Under the pieces are notes generated by a model that ran no database searches, was not told the DNA's origin, and saw only the letters and a program-made list of their open reading frames with translations. This document shows, one piece after another, positions 1 through 9,248 of a DNA stretch of 9,248 nt; within the stretch, counting starts at the first letter, position 1, and every line of letters starts with the position of its first letter. The DNA lies in NCBI GenBank assembly GCA_026990045.1, contig JALSIK010000393.1, positions 1 to 9,248 on the forward strand, in the 5' to 3' direction. This stretch comes from Chromatiales bacterium (GTDB lineage Bacteria; Pseudomonadota; Gammaproteobacteria; CAMYNG01). The position numbers and the translations under genes were made by a program.

Positions 1-185
1 CCCGGGGGCCGGGGATCCACGCTCGCCGTGGGCGATACTCTAGACCAAGCGGCCGGCGCTGAAACTAGCCCGGACGCCCTAGGGTGTCCAGGTTATTCCG
101 GTGGTTCCCGTTTGCCGCCAAGATCGGCCCTGGTGTCCTGCCGGCGCAGCGGCGGGATGGCGATGTACGGGTGAAGGCAGGACCA

Positions 186-1327
186 ATGTTGCATGAAGGG
201 CGCGCCGGCGTTCCCGTACCGGCGGTGGACGAGGTCCAGGTGTACCGCGGGGACGAGGCGGTCTCGATCCTGGAGCGCAGGCGGGTGGTGCCCGCGGGGG
301 CGGGGTTCTGGCAGCGGCCGGAGTGGCACGTCCCGGTGATCCGGCACCTGGTCCCCCGGCCCGAAAGCCTGTTCCTGTTCGACGTCTCCGCGGGCGGCGC
401 GCCGGCCGGTTTCATGCTCCTGTCCTGGGACCGGCGCGCCGCGGCATGGCGGGCGCCGCTGTACCCCCACGTGGATGTCTACGATGCGGCGGTGGCCGAG
501 GGCATCGGGGCCGGGGCGGTGGTGCAGGCGGTTTTGCGCCGGCTGGCAGCGGCGAGCCCGCGCCCGTGGTCGCGGCTGGTGGTGGGGCGGGTGCCGTGCC
601 GGGGGCCGCTGGGGACCGCGTTGCTGCATGGCCCGCCGCCGCGGCTGGCGGTGCGGCCCGACGGCGCCCAGGCCTGGTTCGCCCTCGCCCCCGGCACGGA
701 TCCCCTGGCCGGGGCCGGGGCCCGCTTCCGGCGCAACCTGCGGCGGCTGTGGCGGCGGCTGGAGCGCCGGGGCGGGCCGGTGCTGGAAGTGGTGTCCGAG
801 CCCTCCCGGCTGGGGCAGGCGCTGGAGACCTTCATGGCGCTGGAGGCCTCGGGCTGGAAGGGGCCGGGGGGGACCCGCTCCGCCATCGGGGCGCAGCCCC
901 GCATCGCCGCCTTCTACCGGGACCTGGTCGGGACCTGGGGACGGCGGGGGGCGTGCCGCATCCACCTGCTGCGCCTGGGGGGACGGCCCGTCGCCGGGCA
1001 CCTGGCCCTGGTCCATGGCGATACGCTGTCCCTGCTCAAGATTGGCTACGACGCCGCTGTCGCCGAGCTGGCCCCGGGGGTCATGCTGCTCTACCGGTTG
1101 CTGCTGGAGGAAGCGGCACGGGGGCGGTTCCGGCGCCTGAGCCTGGTGACGGATCCGCCGTGGGCCCGGCGGTGGGCGCCGCGGCGGGATCCGATGCTGC
1201 GGGCGACGGTGTTCAACGACACGCTGCGCGCAACGGTCCTGGCGGGATGGGAAACGGCCAAGCGGTGGCGGCGCCGGATCCTGGGCCGGGATGATACGCT
1301 GGTGGCCGGCGGCGGAAGGTTGGTGCC

Positions 1328-1331
<4 letters not shown>
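186..1331 (+). CDS. FemAB/GNAT-like acyltransferase (Acetyltransf_6 type)
   Basis: Predicted cytoplasmic acyl- or aminoacyl-transferase of the FemAB-related GNAT group, about 381 aa. Seen: the conserved second GNAT lobe spans about residues 175-330. It has a basic helix (RFRRNLRRLWRRLERR, 180-195), an FMALEASGWKG motif (216-226) followed by GTRSAI, the strand pair RIHLLRLGGRPVAGHLAL (258-275), and a late GYDAAVAELAPGVMLLYRL segment with the family's PG-containing helix. The first lobe (1-170) is more divergent. Start choice: ATG 186 follows AAGGCAGGA at a short spacing and puts the typical EVQVYRG strand near the N-terminus. GTG 171 or GTG 84 in the same frame would add 5 or 34 residues, and an in-frame stop lies at 66-68. 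The stop overlaps the next gene as ATGA, suggesting translational coupling to the carbamoyltransferase. The acceptor is unknown; members of this group are often found near polysaccharide or exosortase genes. I saw no convincing promoter in the bases upstream. Family call fairly sure, substrate not. Confidence 0.82.
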
Positions 1332-3016
<1,685 letters not shown>

Positions 3017-3027
3017 GGCCCGGGGAC

Positions 3028-3432
3028 ATGGCGTGGCGGTTGTGGTCGGGGATCGCGCTGGGGGCGGTGGCCTGGTTTCCCTGCTACTGGCTGCTGGCCG
3101 CGGCCGCGGAGACGCTGTGGGGCGACGGGGCGGTGCTGGCGGTGCTGGAGCTGGGCGGGCGCCGGGCCCTGCTGGCCCAGGCCCTGGCGGACTGGCGGGC
3201 GGCGGCGCCCGCCATCCTGGGCTGGGGCGCCGTGGTGGCGGCGGTGGCCTGGCGCCGGGGGGCCGGGGGCGGGCCGTGGTGGGTGCTGGGCGCGGGCGCG
3301 GCGGCGGGTACGGCGGCGGGGGCCATCCTGGCGGCTCCGCTGCCGGCGGTGGCCTTCATGGGCACGGCCGGGCTGGCGGCGGCCGTGCCGGCGGCCTGGG
3401 CCGCGCGTGCCCGGCGGGCGGGGGGCTGGTGA
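3028..3432 (+). CDS. Small polytopic membrane protein, unknown function
   Basis: A 134-aa, very Ala/Gly/Trp-rich hydrophobic protein that I do not recognise. Likely membrane segments are at about residues 7-27, 58-76, 84-103 and 106-126, giving four helices. An amphipathic stretch (28-57, with ETLWGD and GGRRALLAQALADWR) lies between the first and second. The C-terminus RARRAGGW is basic, consistent with a cytoplasmic end by the positive-inside rule. The start ATG follows GGCCCGGGG closely, 11 bases after the carbamoyltransferase stop. Its TGA overlaps the next ATG (TGATG), so it is very probably read as part of the same operon and coupled to the caspase-like gene. Another long reading frame (from 3033) runs through this stretch, but its product there is low-complexity Gly/Ala and it becomes protein-like only from 3432. 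Possible jobs are anchoring or partnering the exported peptidase, or membrane docking of the tailoring enzymes; both are guesses. Confidence 0.7.
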   Translation: MAWRLWSGIALGAVAWFPCYWLLAAAAETLWGDGAVLAVLELGGRRALLAQALADWRAAAPAILGWGAVVAAVAWRRGAGGGPWWVLGAGAAAGTAAGAILAAPLPAVAFMGTAGLAAAVPAAWAARARRAGGW

Positions 3433-4868
3433 TGCGCGTTCTCGCGGCGGTGCTGTGCCTGCTGGTGTCGGCGGCCCCCGCGGCCGGGACCCGCTACCTG
3501 GTGGTGGGGGGCGGGCCCGACATCGACGAGTCCCAGGTCTCCATCGAGCTCAACACCCTGTGGTTGCTGGACTGGCTGGAGCGGGCGCACCCCGGTGCGC
3601 CCGTGACAGTGCTCTACGGGGCCGGCCCCGGGGGCGGGCACGATGTCTACGGCCAGGAGGGGGCCGGCCCCGGGGCGGAGCCGTCGCCCCTGGCGCGGGT
3701 CATGGGCGCGCCGGCGGCCGACGCCCGTTTCTGGCATCCCCACCGGGTGCCGGCGGCCGGTCCAGCCACGGCGGAAGCGGTGCAGGCCGCCCTGGCCCGG
3801 GAGGTGGAAGGCATGGCGGCGGGCGACGAGCTGGTGTTCATCTACCAGGGCCACGGTGGTCACGACGAGGCCGATCCGGCCGGCAACACGCTGCGCCTGT
3901 GGCAGGATACCCGCCTGTCGGCCCGCGAGCTGGCGCGCCTCCTGGACCGGGCGCCGGAAAAGAGCCGGGTGCGGTTCTTCTTTCCCCAGTGCTTCTCCGG
4001 CGGTTTCGCCCGCCTCATCTTCCGCGGCGCGGATCCCCGGCAGGGCCTCGCGCCGCAGGACCGCTGCGGCTTCCTGGCCCAGGCCCCGGACCGCGAGTCG
4101 GAGGGCTGCACGCCCAGCGTGGACACCGGCGACTACCGCGACTACACCACCTATTTCTTCAGCGCGCTCACCGGGCGCACGCGCAGCGGCGCGCCGCTGC
4201 CGGTGGGAGCCGACCACGACGGCGACGGCCTGGTGAGCCCGCGCGAGGCCCATCTCCACGCCCTGGCCGTGGCCGAGAGCGTGGATCTCCCGCGTGCCAC
4301 CAGCGAGGCCTTCCTGGAGCACTGGGAGCCCTGGTACCTGCGCCACCTGCCGCTGACCGGGCTGCCGCCCAACGAGTACGGTGTGCTGGCGGCCCGGGTG
4401 GCCCGGGCCCTGGGACTGGACCCGGCGGCCCCGGACGTGGCGGCCCAGGTGCGCCGGCGCCTGCTGGACCAGCGCGCGCGCCTGGCCCGCGCGCGCCGGG
4501 AGCGGGAGGCACTGGAGGAACGGGTGGATGCCGCCCAGGCGGCCCTGCGGGACCGCCTGGAGGCCCGCTGGCCCCAGGTGTTCTGGCCCTACACCCGGGC
4601 CTTCCGCCGCCTCCTGGCGGGCGGCCTGGGGGAAGTGGAGGGCTGGATCCGGGCCCAGCCGGCGTATTCGGGGCTCGTGCGGGCCCAGGACGCCCTGGCC
4701 GCCGCGGAGGACCGGATCCTGGCCCTGGAGCGCCGCGGGGCCCGGCTGGAGAAGGTCCTGCGCCTGCGCCGCCTGGCCCGCCTCCGGGGCCTGCTGGCCC
4801 GCTACGGGGACCGGCGGGACCGCGCCGCCTATGCCCGCCTGCTGGCCTGCGAATCGGCCCCCCTGTAG
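3432..4868 (+). CDS. Secreted caspase-like (clan CD) cysteine peptidase with EF-hand loop
   Basis: Predicted exported protein of 478 aa. A signal peptide is seen at residues 1-19 (MRVLAAVLCLLVSAAPAAG, cleavage likely before TRYLVV). The peptidase-like domain spans about 20-300. The strand ELVFIYQGHGGHD gives the candidate catalytic His141, and RVRFFFPQCFSGGF gives Cys187, the His/Cys pair and order of caspase/legumain-type clan CD enzymes. C212 and C226 could form a disulfide in the periplasm. Residues 261-272 (DHDGDGLVSPRE) form a textbook 12-residue EF-hand loop with D1, D3, D5, G6, S9 and E12, so Ca2+ binding is likely. The C-terminal 330-470 is almost wholly helical and charged, with heptad-like stretches at about 338-375 and 415-458 that look like coiled coils. 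Its ATG overlaps the membrane-protein stop. The gene's 3' end overlaps the convergent minus-strand gene by 40 bp. Substrate unknown; it could process an exported partner or itself. Family call good, activity inferred. Confidence 0.85.
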   Translation: MRVLAAVLCLLVSAAPAAGTRYLVVGGGPDIDESQVSIELNTLWLLDWLERAHPGAPVTVLYGAGPGGGHDVYGQEGAGPGAEPSPLARVMGAPAADARFWHPHRVPAAGPATAEAVQAALAREVEGMAAGDELVFIYQGHGGHDEADPAGNTLRLWQDTRLSARELARLLDRAPEKSRVRFFFPQCFSGGFARLIFRGADPRQGLAPQDRCGFLAQAPDRESEGCTPSVDTGDYRDYTTYFFSALTGRTRSGAPLPVGADHDGDGLVSPREAHLHALAVAESVDLPRATSEAFLEHWEPWYLRHLPLTGLPPNEYGVLAARVARALGLDPAAPDVAAQVRRRLLDQRARLARARREREALEERVDAAQAALRDRLEARWPQVFWPYTRAFRRLLAGGLGEVEGWIRAQPAYSGLVRAQDALAAAEDRILALERRGARLEKVLRLRRLARLRGLLARYGDRRDRAAYARLLACESAPL

Positions 4869-6004
4869 AAGGCGCTCACGGGTCCCGCCAGCCGGTGCAG
4901 GTTGCGGCGCAGCCGGCGGGCCAGTTCCAGCGCGCGCGCGCGCGGCCCCGGGCGGTGCAGGCGCAGCCAGGTCATCTCCCCCGCCTCGTTGGCCAGGCTG
5001 GCCTTGTAGCGGGCCTCGCCCGCGAGAAAGTCGTAGATCCGGTGGCCCAGGGCCAGGTTGTGTTCCACCGCCAGGGCGTGGGCCAGGTAACCGGGCTTGA
5101 GGTGGGGATCGGCCTCCTGCTTGAGCCCGCTCTGGATGTAATGGACGTGGCCCTCGTACACCAGGTTGTAGAGATACCCCAGGACATGGCGCCCCGCCCG
5201 CAGGCGCAGGAGCTGGATCTCGCCGGCCGGGAAACGGGCGTCGATGAGGGCCCGGTGGAAGGGTTCCCAGTGCCGCTTGTGGAAGGAGCCCGGCTTGCCC
5301 CGGCGGGTCCAGCTCACCTGGTGCAGGGCCTTGAGGCCGGAGAAGAACTCGTGGGCCTCCTCCCGGCTCGCGGCCTGGTCCAGGACCAGCTCCCCCCGCG
5401 GGGCATAACCGCGCCGGGCCCGCCGCAGCCGGGCGCGGGTGGAGGGGCTCAAGGTCTCCAGGAAGGGCCGCCCGTCGCGCCGCAGGGCCTCCAGGTTCAC
5501 CCGCGGCACCGGCTGGCGCCACAGCTCTTCCACGGCGAGCCCGGCCTCGCGCGCCAGGGCCGGGTCGGCCAGGGGGTCGGCCAGGTCCAGCCCGTGCAGG
5601 CGCAGCTCGTCCCAGCGGGGCACGGTGTCCGCCAGGCAGCCCAGCACCGCCCGCGCCACGGCCCGTTTCAGGCCCGGCTCCACCAGCAGCCCGTTGTACT
5701 CGGGGTTGAGGTTGTAGTCGAAGTCGCCGCTGTCGTTGAGGAGCAGGCGGCGCACCCGGGCGCCGCCGGGCAGGCGTGCCTCGCCGCGGGTGACGATGCC
5801 CAGGCCCACGGTGCGGCCGGCCTGCTCGGCCACCAGCAGCCACGGCTCGGGCCCCGGCGGTCGCCGGGCCAGCCAGGTGCCGATCCAGGCCCAGGACAGG
5901 AAGTAGGCCGGGCGGGCGGCGGTCTCCAGTTGCCGCCAGCGCCGGCCCAGTTCCTCCAGGTCAGGCAGCGCCGAGAGGCGCACGCCGATGGTGGTGTCGT
6001 GCAT
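4829..6004 (-). CDS. FemAB/GNAT-like acyltransferase (Acetyltransf_6 type), second copy
   Basis: A complete 391-aa cytoplasmic protein of the same broad family as the gene at the left end but with a more canonical sequence. Seen: the first lobe includes FLSWAWIGTWL (35-45) and LLLNDSGDFDYNLNPEYNGLL (87-107). The second lobe starts at LSPSTRARLRRARRGY (185-200), continues through FFSGLKALHQVSW and EIQLLRLRAGRHVLGYLYNL (262-281), and ends with LKPGYLAHALAVEHNLALG and YDFLAGEARYKASLA (324-338), the family signature. It probably transfers an acyl or aminoacyl group to a cell-surface or secondary-metabolite acceptor; the acceptor is unknown. The ATG at 6004 is the only start giving the usual N-terminus; a TTG lies directly before it and the ribosome site is poor. 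The last 40 bp are antisense to the end of the caspase-like gene. A (CG)6 run at 4931-4942 lies within its C-terminal coding part. It sits 146 bp downstream of a short gene on the same strand. It is clearly divergent from the left-end gene, so not a recent duplicate. Confidence 0.88.
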   Translation of the reverse strand: MHDTTIGVRLSALPDLEELGRRWRQLETAARPAYFLSWAWIGTWLARRPPGPEPWLLVAEQAGRTVGLGIVTRGEARLPGGARVRRLLLNDSGDFDYNLNPEYNGLLVEPGLKRAVARAVLGCLADTVPRWDELRLHGLDLADPLADPALAREAGLAVEELWRQPVPRVNLEALRRDGRPFLETLSPSTRARLRRARRGYAPRGELVLDQAASREEAHEFFSGLKALHQVSWTRRGKPGSFHKRHWEPFHRALIDARFPAGEIQLLRLRAGRHVLGYLYNLVYEGHVHYIQSGLKQEADPHLKPGYLAHALAVEHNLALGHRIYDFLAGEARYKASLANEAGEMTWLRLHRPGPRARALELARRLRRNLHRLAGPVSAFYRGADSQASRRA

Positions 6005-6092
6005 CAAGACTGCTGTCGCCCCCGGCCGCCATGTGGAGGCCGGGCGCCTGCCGGCACCGGCCCCGCCGGGGTCTTCCCCACGTACCGCAGCC

Positions 6093-6098
6093 AGTGTA
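6093..6098 (-). promoter_or_regulatory. Possible -10 element for the minus-strand acyltransferase
   Basis: On the minus strand the sequence GCTACACTGG contains TACACT, a good sigma-70-type -10 match. A start about 7 bases downstream would give a leader of roughly 80 bases to the ATG at 6004. No convincing -35 is visible at 16-18 bases; the upstream stretch is a GC-rich imperfect inverted repeat (CCCGCGCCCCGGGCGGG). Judged by eye only. Confidence 0.3.
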
Positions 6099-6150
6099 GC
6101 GGCCCGCCCGGGGCGCGGGCAGTGGCCGGAAGTGTTAGGCCGAAGGTGGG

Positions 6151-6420
6151 TCAGGCGGTGACGTCGATGCGGTTGAGCAGTTCCCCGCCGCCCGCGGCGG
6201 CCAGGGCCGCCACCTCCCGGTACAGGCTCTCCGCCAGGCGGCCGCGGTGGGGGGCCGGGAGGGGCCGGGCCGCGGCCGCCGGCGACGGCGGCGGGGGGAC
6301 CGGGGGCCGGGCCGCGGCCGCCGGGCGGAGTGGGGTGGCCCGGCTTTCCCCGGCGGGCGGGGCCGGCAGGGGCCGCGGCCAGGGACGGGGACTGTGGAGG
6401 CCGATGCGCATGGTCCCCAT
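6151..6420 (-). CDS. Short Pro/Ala-rich hypothetical protein
   Basis: About 89 aa, not recognised. Seen: an N-terminal MRIGLHS-type start, a long middle of Pro, Ala and Arg (PPVPPPPSP, two AAAARP units) that must be unstructured, and a more ordinary helical C-terminus LAESLYREVAALAAAGGGELLNRIDVTA-like (last ~29 residues), which is the best argument for a real protein. No signal peptide or membrane segment. Possible starts are GTG 6432, ATG 6420 and ATG 6411. ATG 6420 was chosen because GGTGGG lies seven bases upstream. A TATACAAT sequence at 6426-6419 could instead be a -10 element driving a leaderless message from ATG 6411. It is divergent from recA and occupies the place where cinA/pncC is often found, but it shows no resemblance to CinA. 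The general shape, a proline-rich linker plus a short terminal helix, recalls small flagellar-type accessory proteins, but I cannot support that. Confidence 0.5.
   Translation of the reverse strand: MGTMRIGLHSPRPWPRPLPAPPAGESRATPLRPAAAARPPVPPPPSPAAAARPLPAPHRGRLAESLYREVAALAAAGGGELLNRIDVTA
6261..6324. repeat. Two-copy 22-bp direct repeat in the short minus-strand gene
   Basis: The 22 bases at 6261-6282 recur exactly at 6303-6324 (both begin GGGGCCGGGCCGCGG). The offset is 42 bases, or 14 codons, so the frame is kept. In the minus-strand reading each copy encodes a PAAAARP unit. This looks like a small in-frame tandem expansion of a disordered Pro/Ala linker. Confidence 0.75.
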
Positions 6421-6470
6421 TGTATAGCCCACCCGCCGCTCCGGCGCCAGCGGGCGGCTGGCAGGGCGTC

Positions 6471-6490
6471 AAAAGCCGGCCTGGCTTTTT
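6471..6490. terminator. Terminator-like bidirectional hairpin upstream of recA
   Basis: AAAAGCC (6471-6477) pairs perfectly with GGCTTTT (6483-6489) around a five-base loop, followed by one more T. Read on the plus strand it gives a short stem with a U-tract; on the minus strand a similar stem also ends in a U run. Only three G:C pairs form the core, so it is a weak intrinsic terminator at best. Its place, between two divergently oriented genes, is odd. Confidence 0.4.
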
Positions 6491-6497
6491 CGACGCG

Positions 6498-6518
6498 CCG
6501 GACCCGGCGCAGGTCCGG
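6498..6518. repeat. Seven-base inverted repeat upstream of recA
   Basis: CCGGACC (6498-6504) and GGTCCGG (6512-6518) form a perfect inverted repeat with a seven-base spacer. It lies about 60 bases upstream of the predicted recA -10, so it could be an upstream operator or merely a GC-rich coincidence. No T-tract follows, so it is not a terminator. Confidence 0.3.
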
Positions 6519-6576
6519 GTGCCCCGCCATGGCCGGCCGTTTTCCCGCGGCCTGCTGGTCCGCCGATCGCGGTTTG

Positions 6577-6585
6577 TGGAATAAT
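6577..6585 (+). promoter_or_regulatory. Extended -10 promoter of recA
   Basis: TGGAATAAT contains the extended TGn motif and AATAAT, five of six matches to TATAAT, standing out from its GC-rich surroundings. Transcription would start near 6592, giving a leader of about 80 bases before the recA ATG. No good -35 is present at the usual distance, which fits an extended -10 promoter. No consensus LexA box overlaps it. Confidence 0.55.
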
Positions 6586-6606
6586 GGGGTGCATCAGTCA
6601 GGCAGG

Positions 6607-6618
6607 CGGTGATCACCG
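6607..6618. promoter_or_regulatory. 12-bp perfect palindrome in the recA leader
   Basis: CGGTGATCACCG is a perfect 12-base palindrome about 15-27 bases downstream of the predicted recA transcription start. The position would suit a repressor operator. No regulator is known to me for this exact sequence, and it does not match the CTGT-N8-ACAG LexA consensus. Confidence 0.3.
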
Positions 6619-6673
6619 GCCGCGGTCCAGGGGACGGGCCGTACAACCTTGAACAGAAAGGGGGTTTGGGACG

Positions 6674-7714
<1,041 letters not shown>

Positions 7715-7721
7715 GGCCGGG

Positions 7722-8165
7722 GTGAACCGGCGTCCGGTCCGCGAGGCGGCCATCGGGTTCCTCGCCCGGCGCGAGCACAGCCGGGGCGAGCTGCGGCGCA
7801 AGCTGCGGGACAAGGGCTATCCGGAGGCGGACATCGACGCCGCCCTGGACCATCTCGAGGCCGAGCGCCTGCTGAGCGACCGGCGCTTCGCCGAGGCCTA
7901 CGTGGCCGCGCGCATCCAGCGCGGGTTCGGTCCCCTGAGAATCATCGCCGAGTTGCGCCAGCGCCAGGTGGCCGACCCGCTGGCGGAGCGGTGCCTGGAG
8001 GAGGCCGGCGCCGACTGGGAGGCCCTGGCGCGGGCCGCGCGGTGCAAGCGCTTCGGCGCCGCGCCGCCCGCGGACCAGCGGGAGCGGGCGCGCCAGGCGC
8101 GGTTTCTCGAGGGCCGCGGCTTCACCGCCGCCCAGATCCGCCGTGCCCTGGAGGGCGGCGACTGA
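7722..8165 (+). CDS. recX: RecX regulatory protein
   Basis: RecX binds RecA filaments and limits their growth, moderating recombination and SOS induction. The protein is 147 aa, normal for the family, and is made of tandem three-helix modules. Seen: AIGFLARREHSRGELRRKL (10-28), the characteristic LLSDRRFAEAYVAARIQRGFGPLRI region (50-74), and a C-terminal ARQARFLEGRGFTAAQIRRAL module, all hallmark RecX sequences. The start is GTG 7722, seven bases after the recA stop and behind GAGGCCGG; no ATG gives a better N-terminus. There is no obvious hairpin between recA and recX, unlike the partial terminator known in E. coli, so the two may be made in closer proportion here. The weak GTG start could lower its output instead. 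Placement between recA and alaS is the standard gammaproteobacterial order. Confidence 0.96.
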   Translation: MNRRPVREAAIGFLARREHSRGELRRKLRDKGYPEADIDAALDHLEAERLLSDRRFAEAYVAARIQRGFGPLRIIAELRQRQVADPLAERCLEEAGADWEALARAARCKRFGAAPPADQRERARQARFLEGRGFTAAQIRRALEGGD

Positions 8166-8193
8166 CGGTACACGGGCAAGAGACGGGACGAGC

Positions 8194-9248
<1,055 letters not shown>

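Noticed and set aside
93..1294. Overlapping open frames on both strands across the first acyltransferase (minus 93-1016, plus 323-1294)
   Set aside because: Their products lack any domain and show skewed composition; the frame ending at 1331 carries the GNAT motifs.
3033..3431. Upstream extension of the caspase-like protein in its own frame
   Set aside because: The extension is Gly/Ala/Arg low complexity, while an export signal peptide starts exactly at the ATG at 3432.
4931..4942. (CG)6 run as a phase-variation tract
   Set aside because: Alternating CG is expected by chance in DNA this GC-rich, and the reading frame is intact around it.
3084..5843. Minus-strand open frame of 919 codons
   Set aside because: The translation is low-complexity Pro/Gly/Ala/Arg and crosses the peptidase and acyltransferase genes in the wrong frames.
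3407..6427. Plus-strand open frame of 1006 codons
   Set aside because: Gly/Pro/Ala/Arg-rich throughout with no recognisable domain. It overlaps two well-supported genes; GC bias explains the lack of stops.
6641..6656. GTAC-N8-ACAG near the recA start as a degenerate LexA box
   Set aside because: Only the right half matches the consensus, so one half-site is not enough.

Overview
This is a very GC-rich chromosomal window whose right third carries recA, recX and the start of alaS. That order is typical of Gammaproteobacteria, and the protein sequences agree. I would guess a high-GC lineage near the purple sulfur bacteria/Chromatiales, but this is inference, since no rRNA is present. High GC produces many long spurious open frames, so genes were chosen on recognisable protein motifs and gene spacing.

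Left part (about 186-4868, plus strand): four tightly packed genes that look like one operon. They are a FemAB/GNAT-like acyltransferase (Acetyltransf_6 type), a complete NodU/CmcH/TobZ-type carbamoyltransferase overlapping it by ATGA, a small four-helix membrane protein after 11 bases, and a predicted secreted caspase-like (clan CD) cysteine peptidase overlapping the membrane gene by one base (TGATG). The peptidase has a His/Cys dyad, a textbook EF-hand loop and an alpha-helical, coiled-coil-rich C-terminus. A second FemAB/GNAT-like gene lies on the minus strand (4829-6004) and overlaps the end of the peptidase gene tail to tail by 40 bp.

The middle (6005-6673) holds one short unrecognised Pro/Ala-rich minus-strand gene with an internal direct repeat, followed by the recA upstream region. 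That region has a terminator-like hairpin, a good extended -10 promoter, a 12-bp palindrome in the leader and no consensus CTGT-N8-ACAG LexA box. The cinA/pncC gene commonly found before recA is absent.

Right part (6674-9248): recA, recX (7-bp gap) and alaS (28-bp gap, cut by the window end), all plus strand. These are ordinary housekeeping genes. The part most worth attention is the accessory cluster to their left. Two acyltransferase-like enzymes and a carbamoyltransferase suggest tailoring of a small molecule or surface glycan, while the exported, possibly Ca2+-responsive protease is an unexpected partner. I cannot assign a known named system to it.
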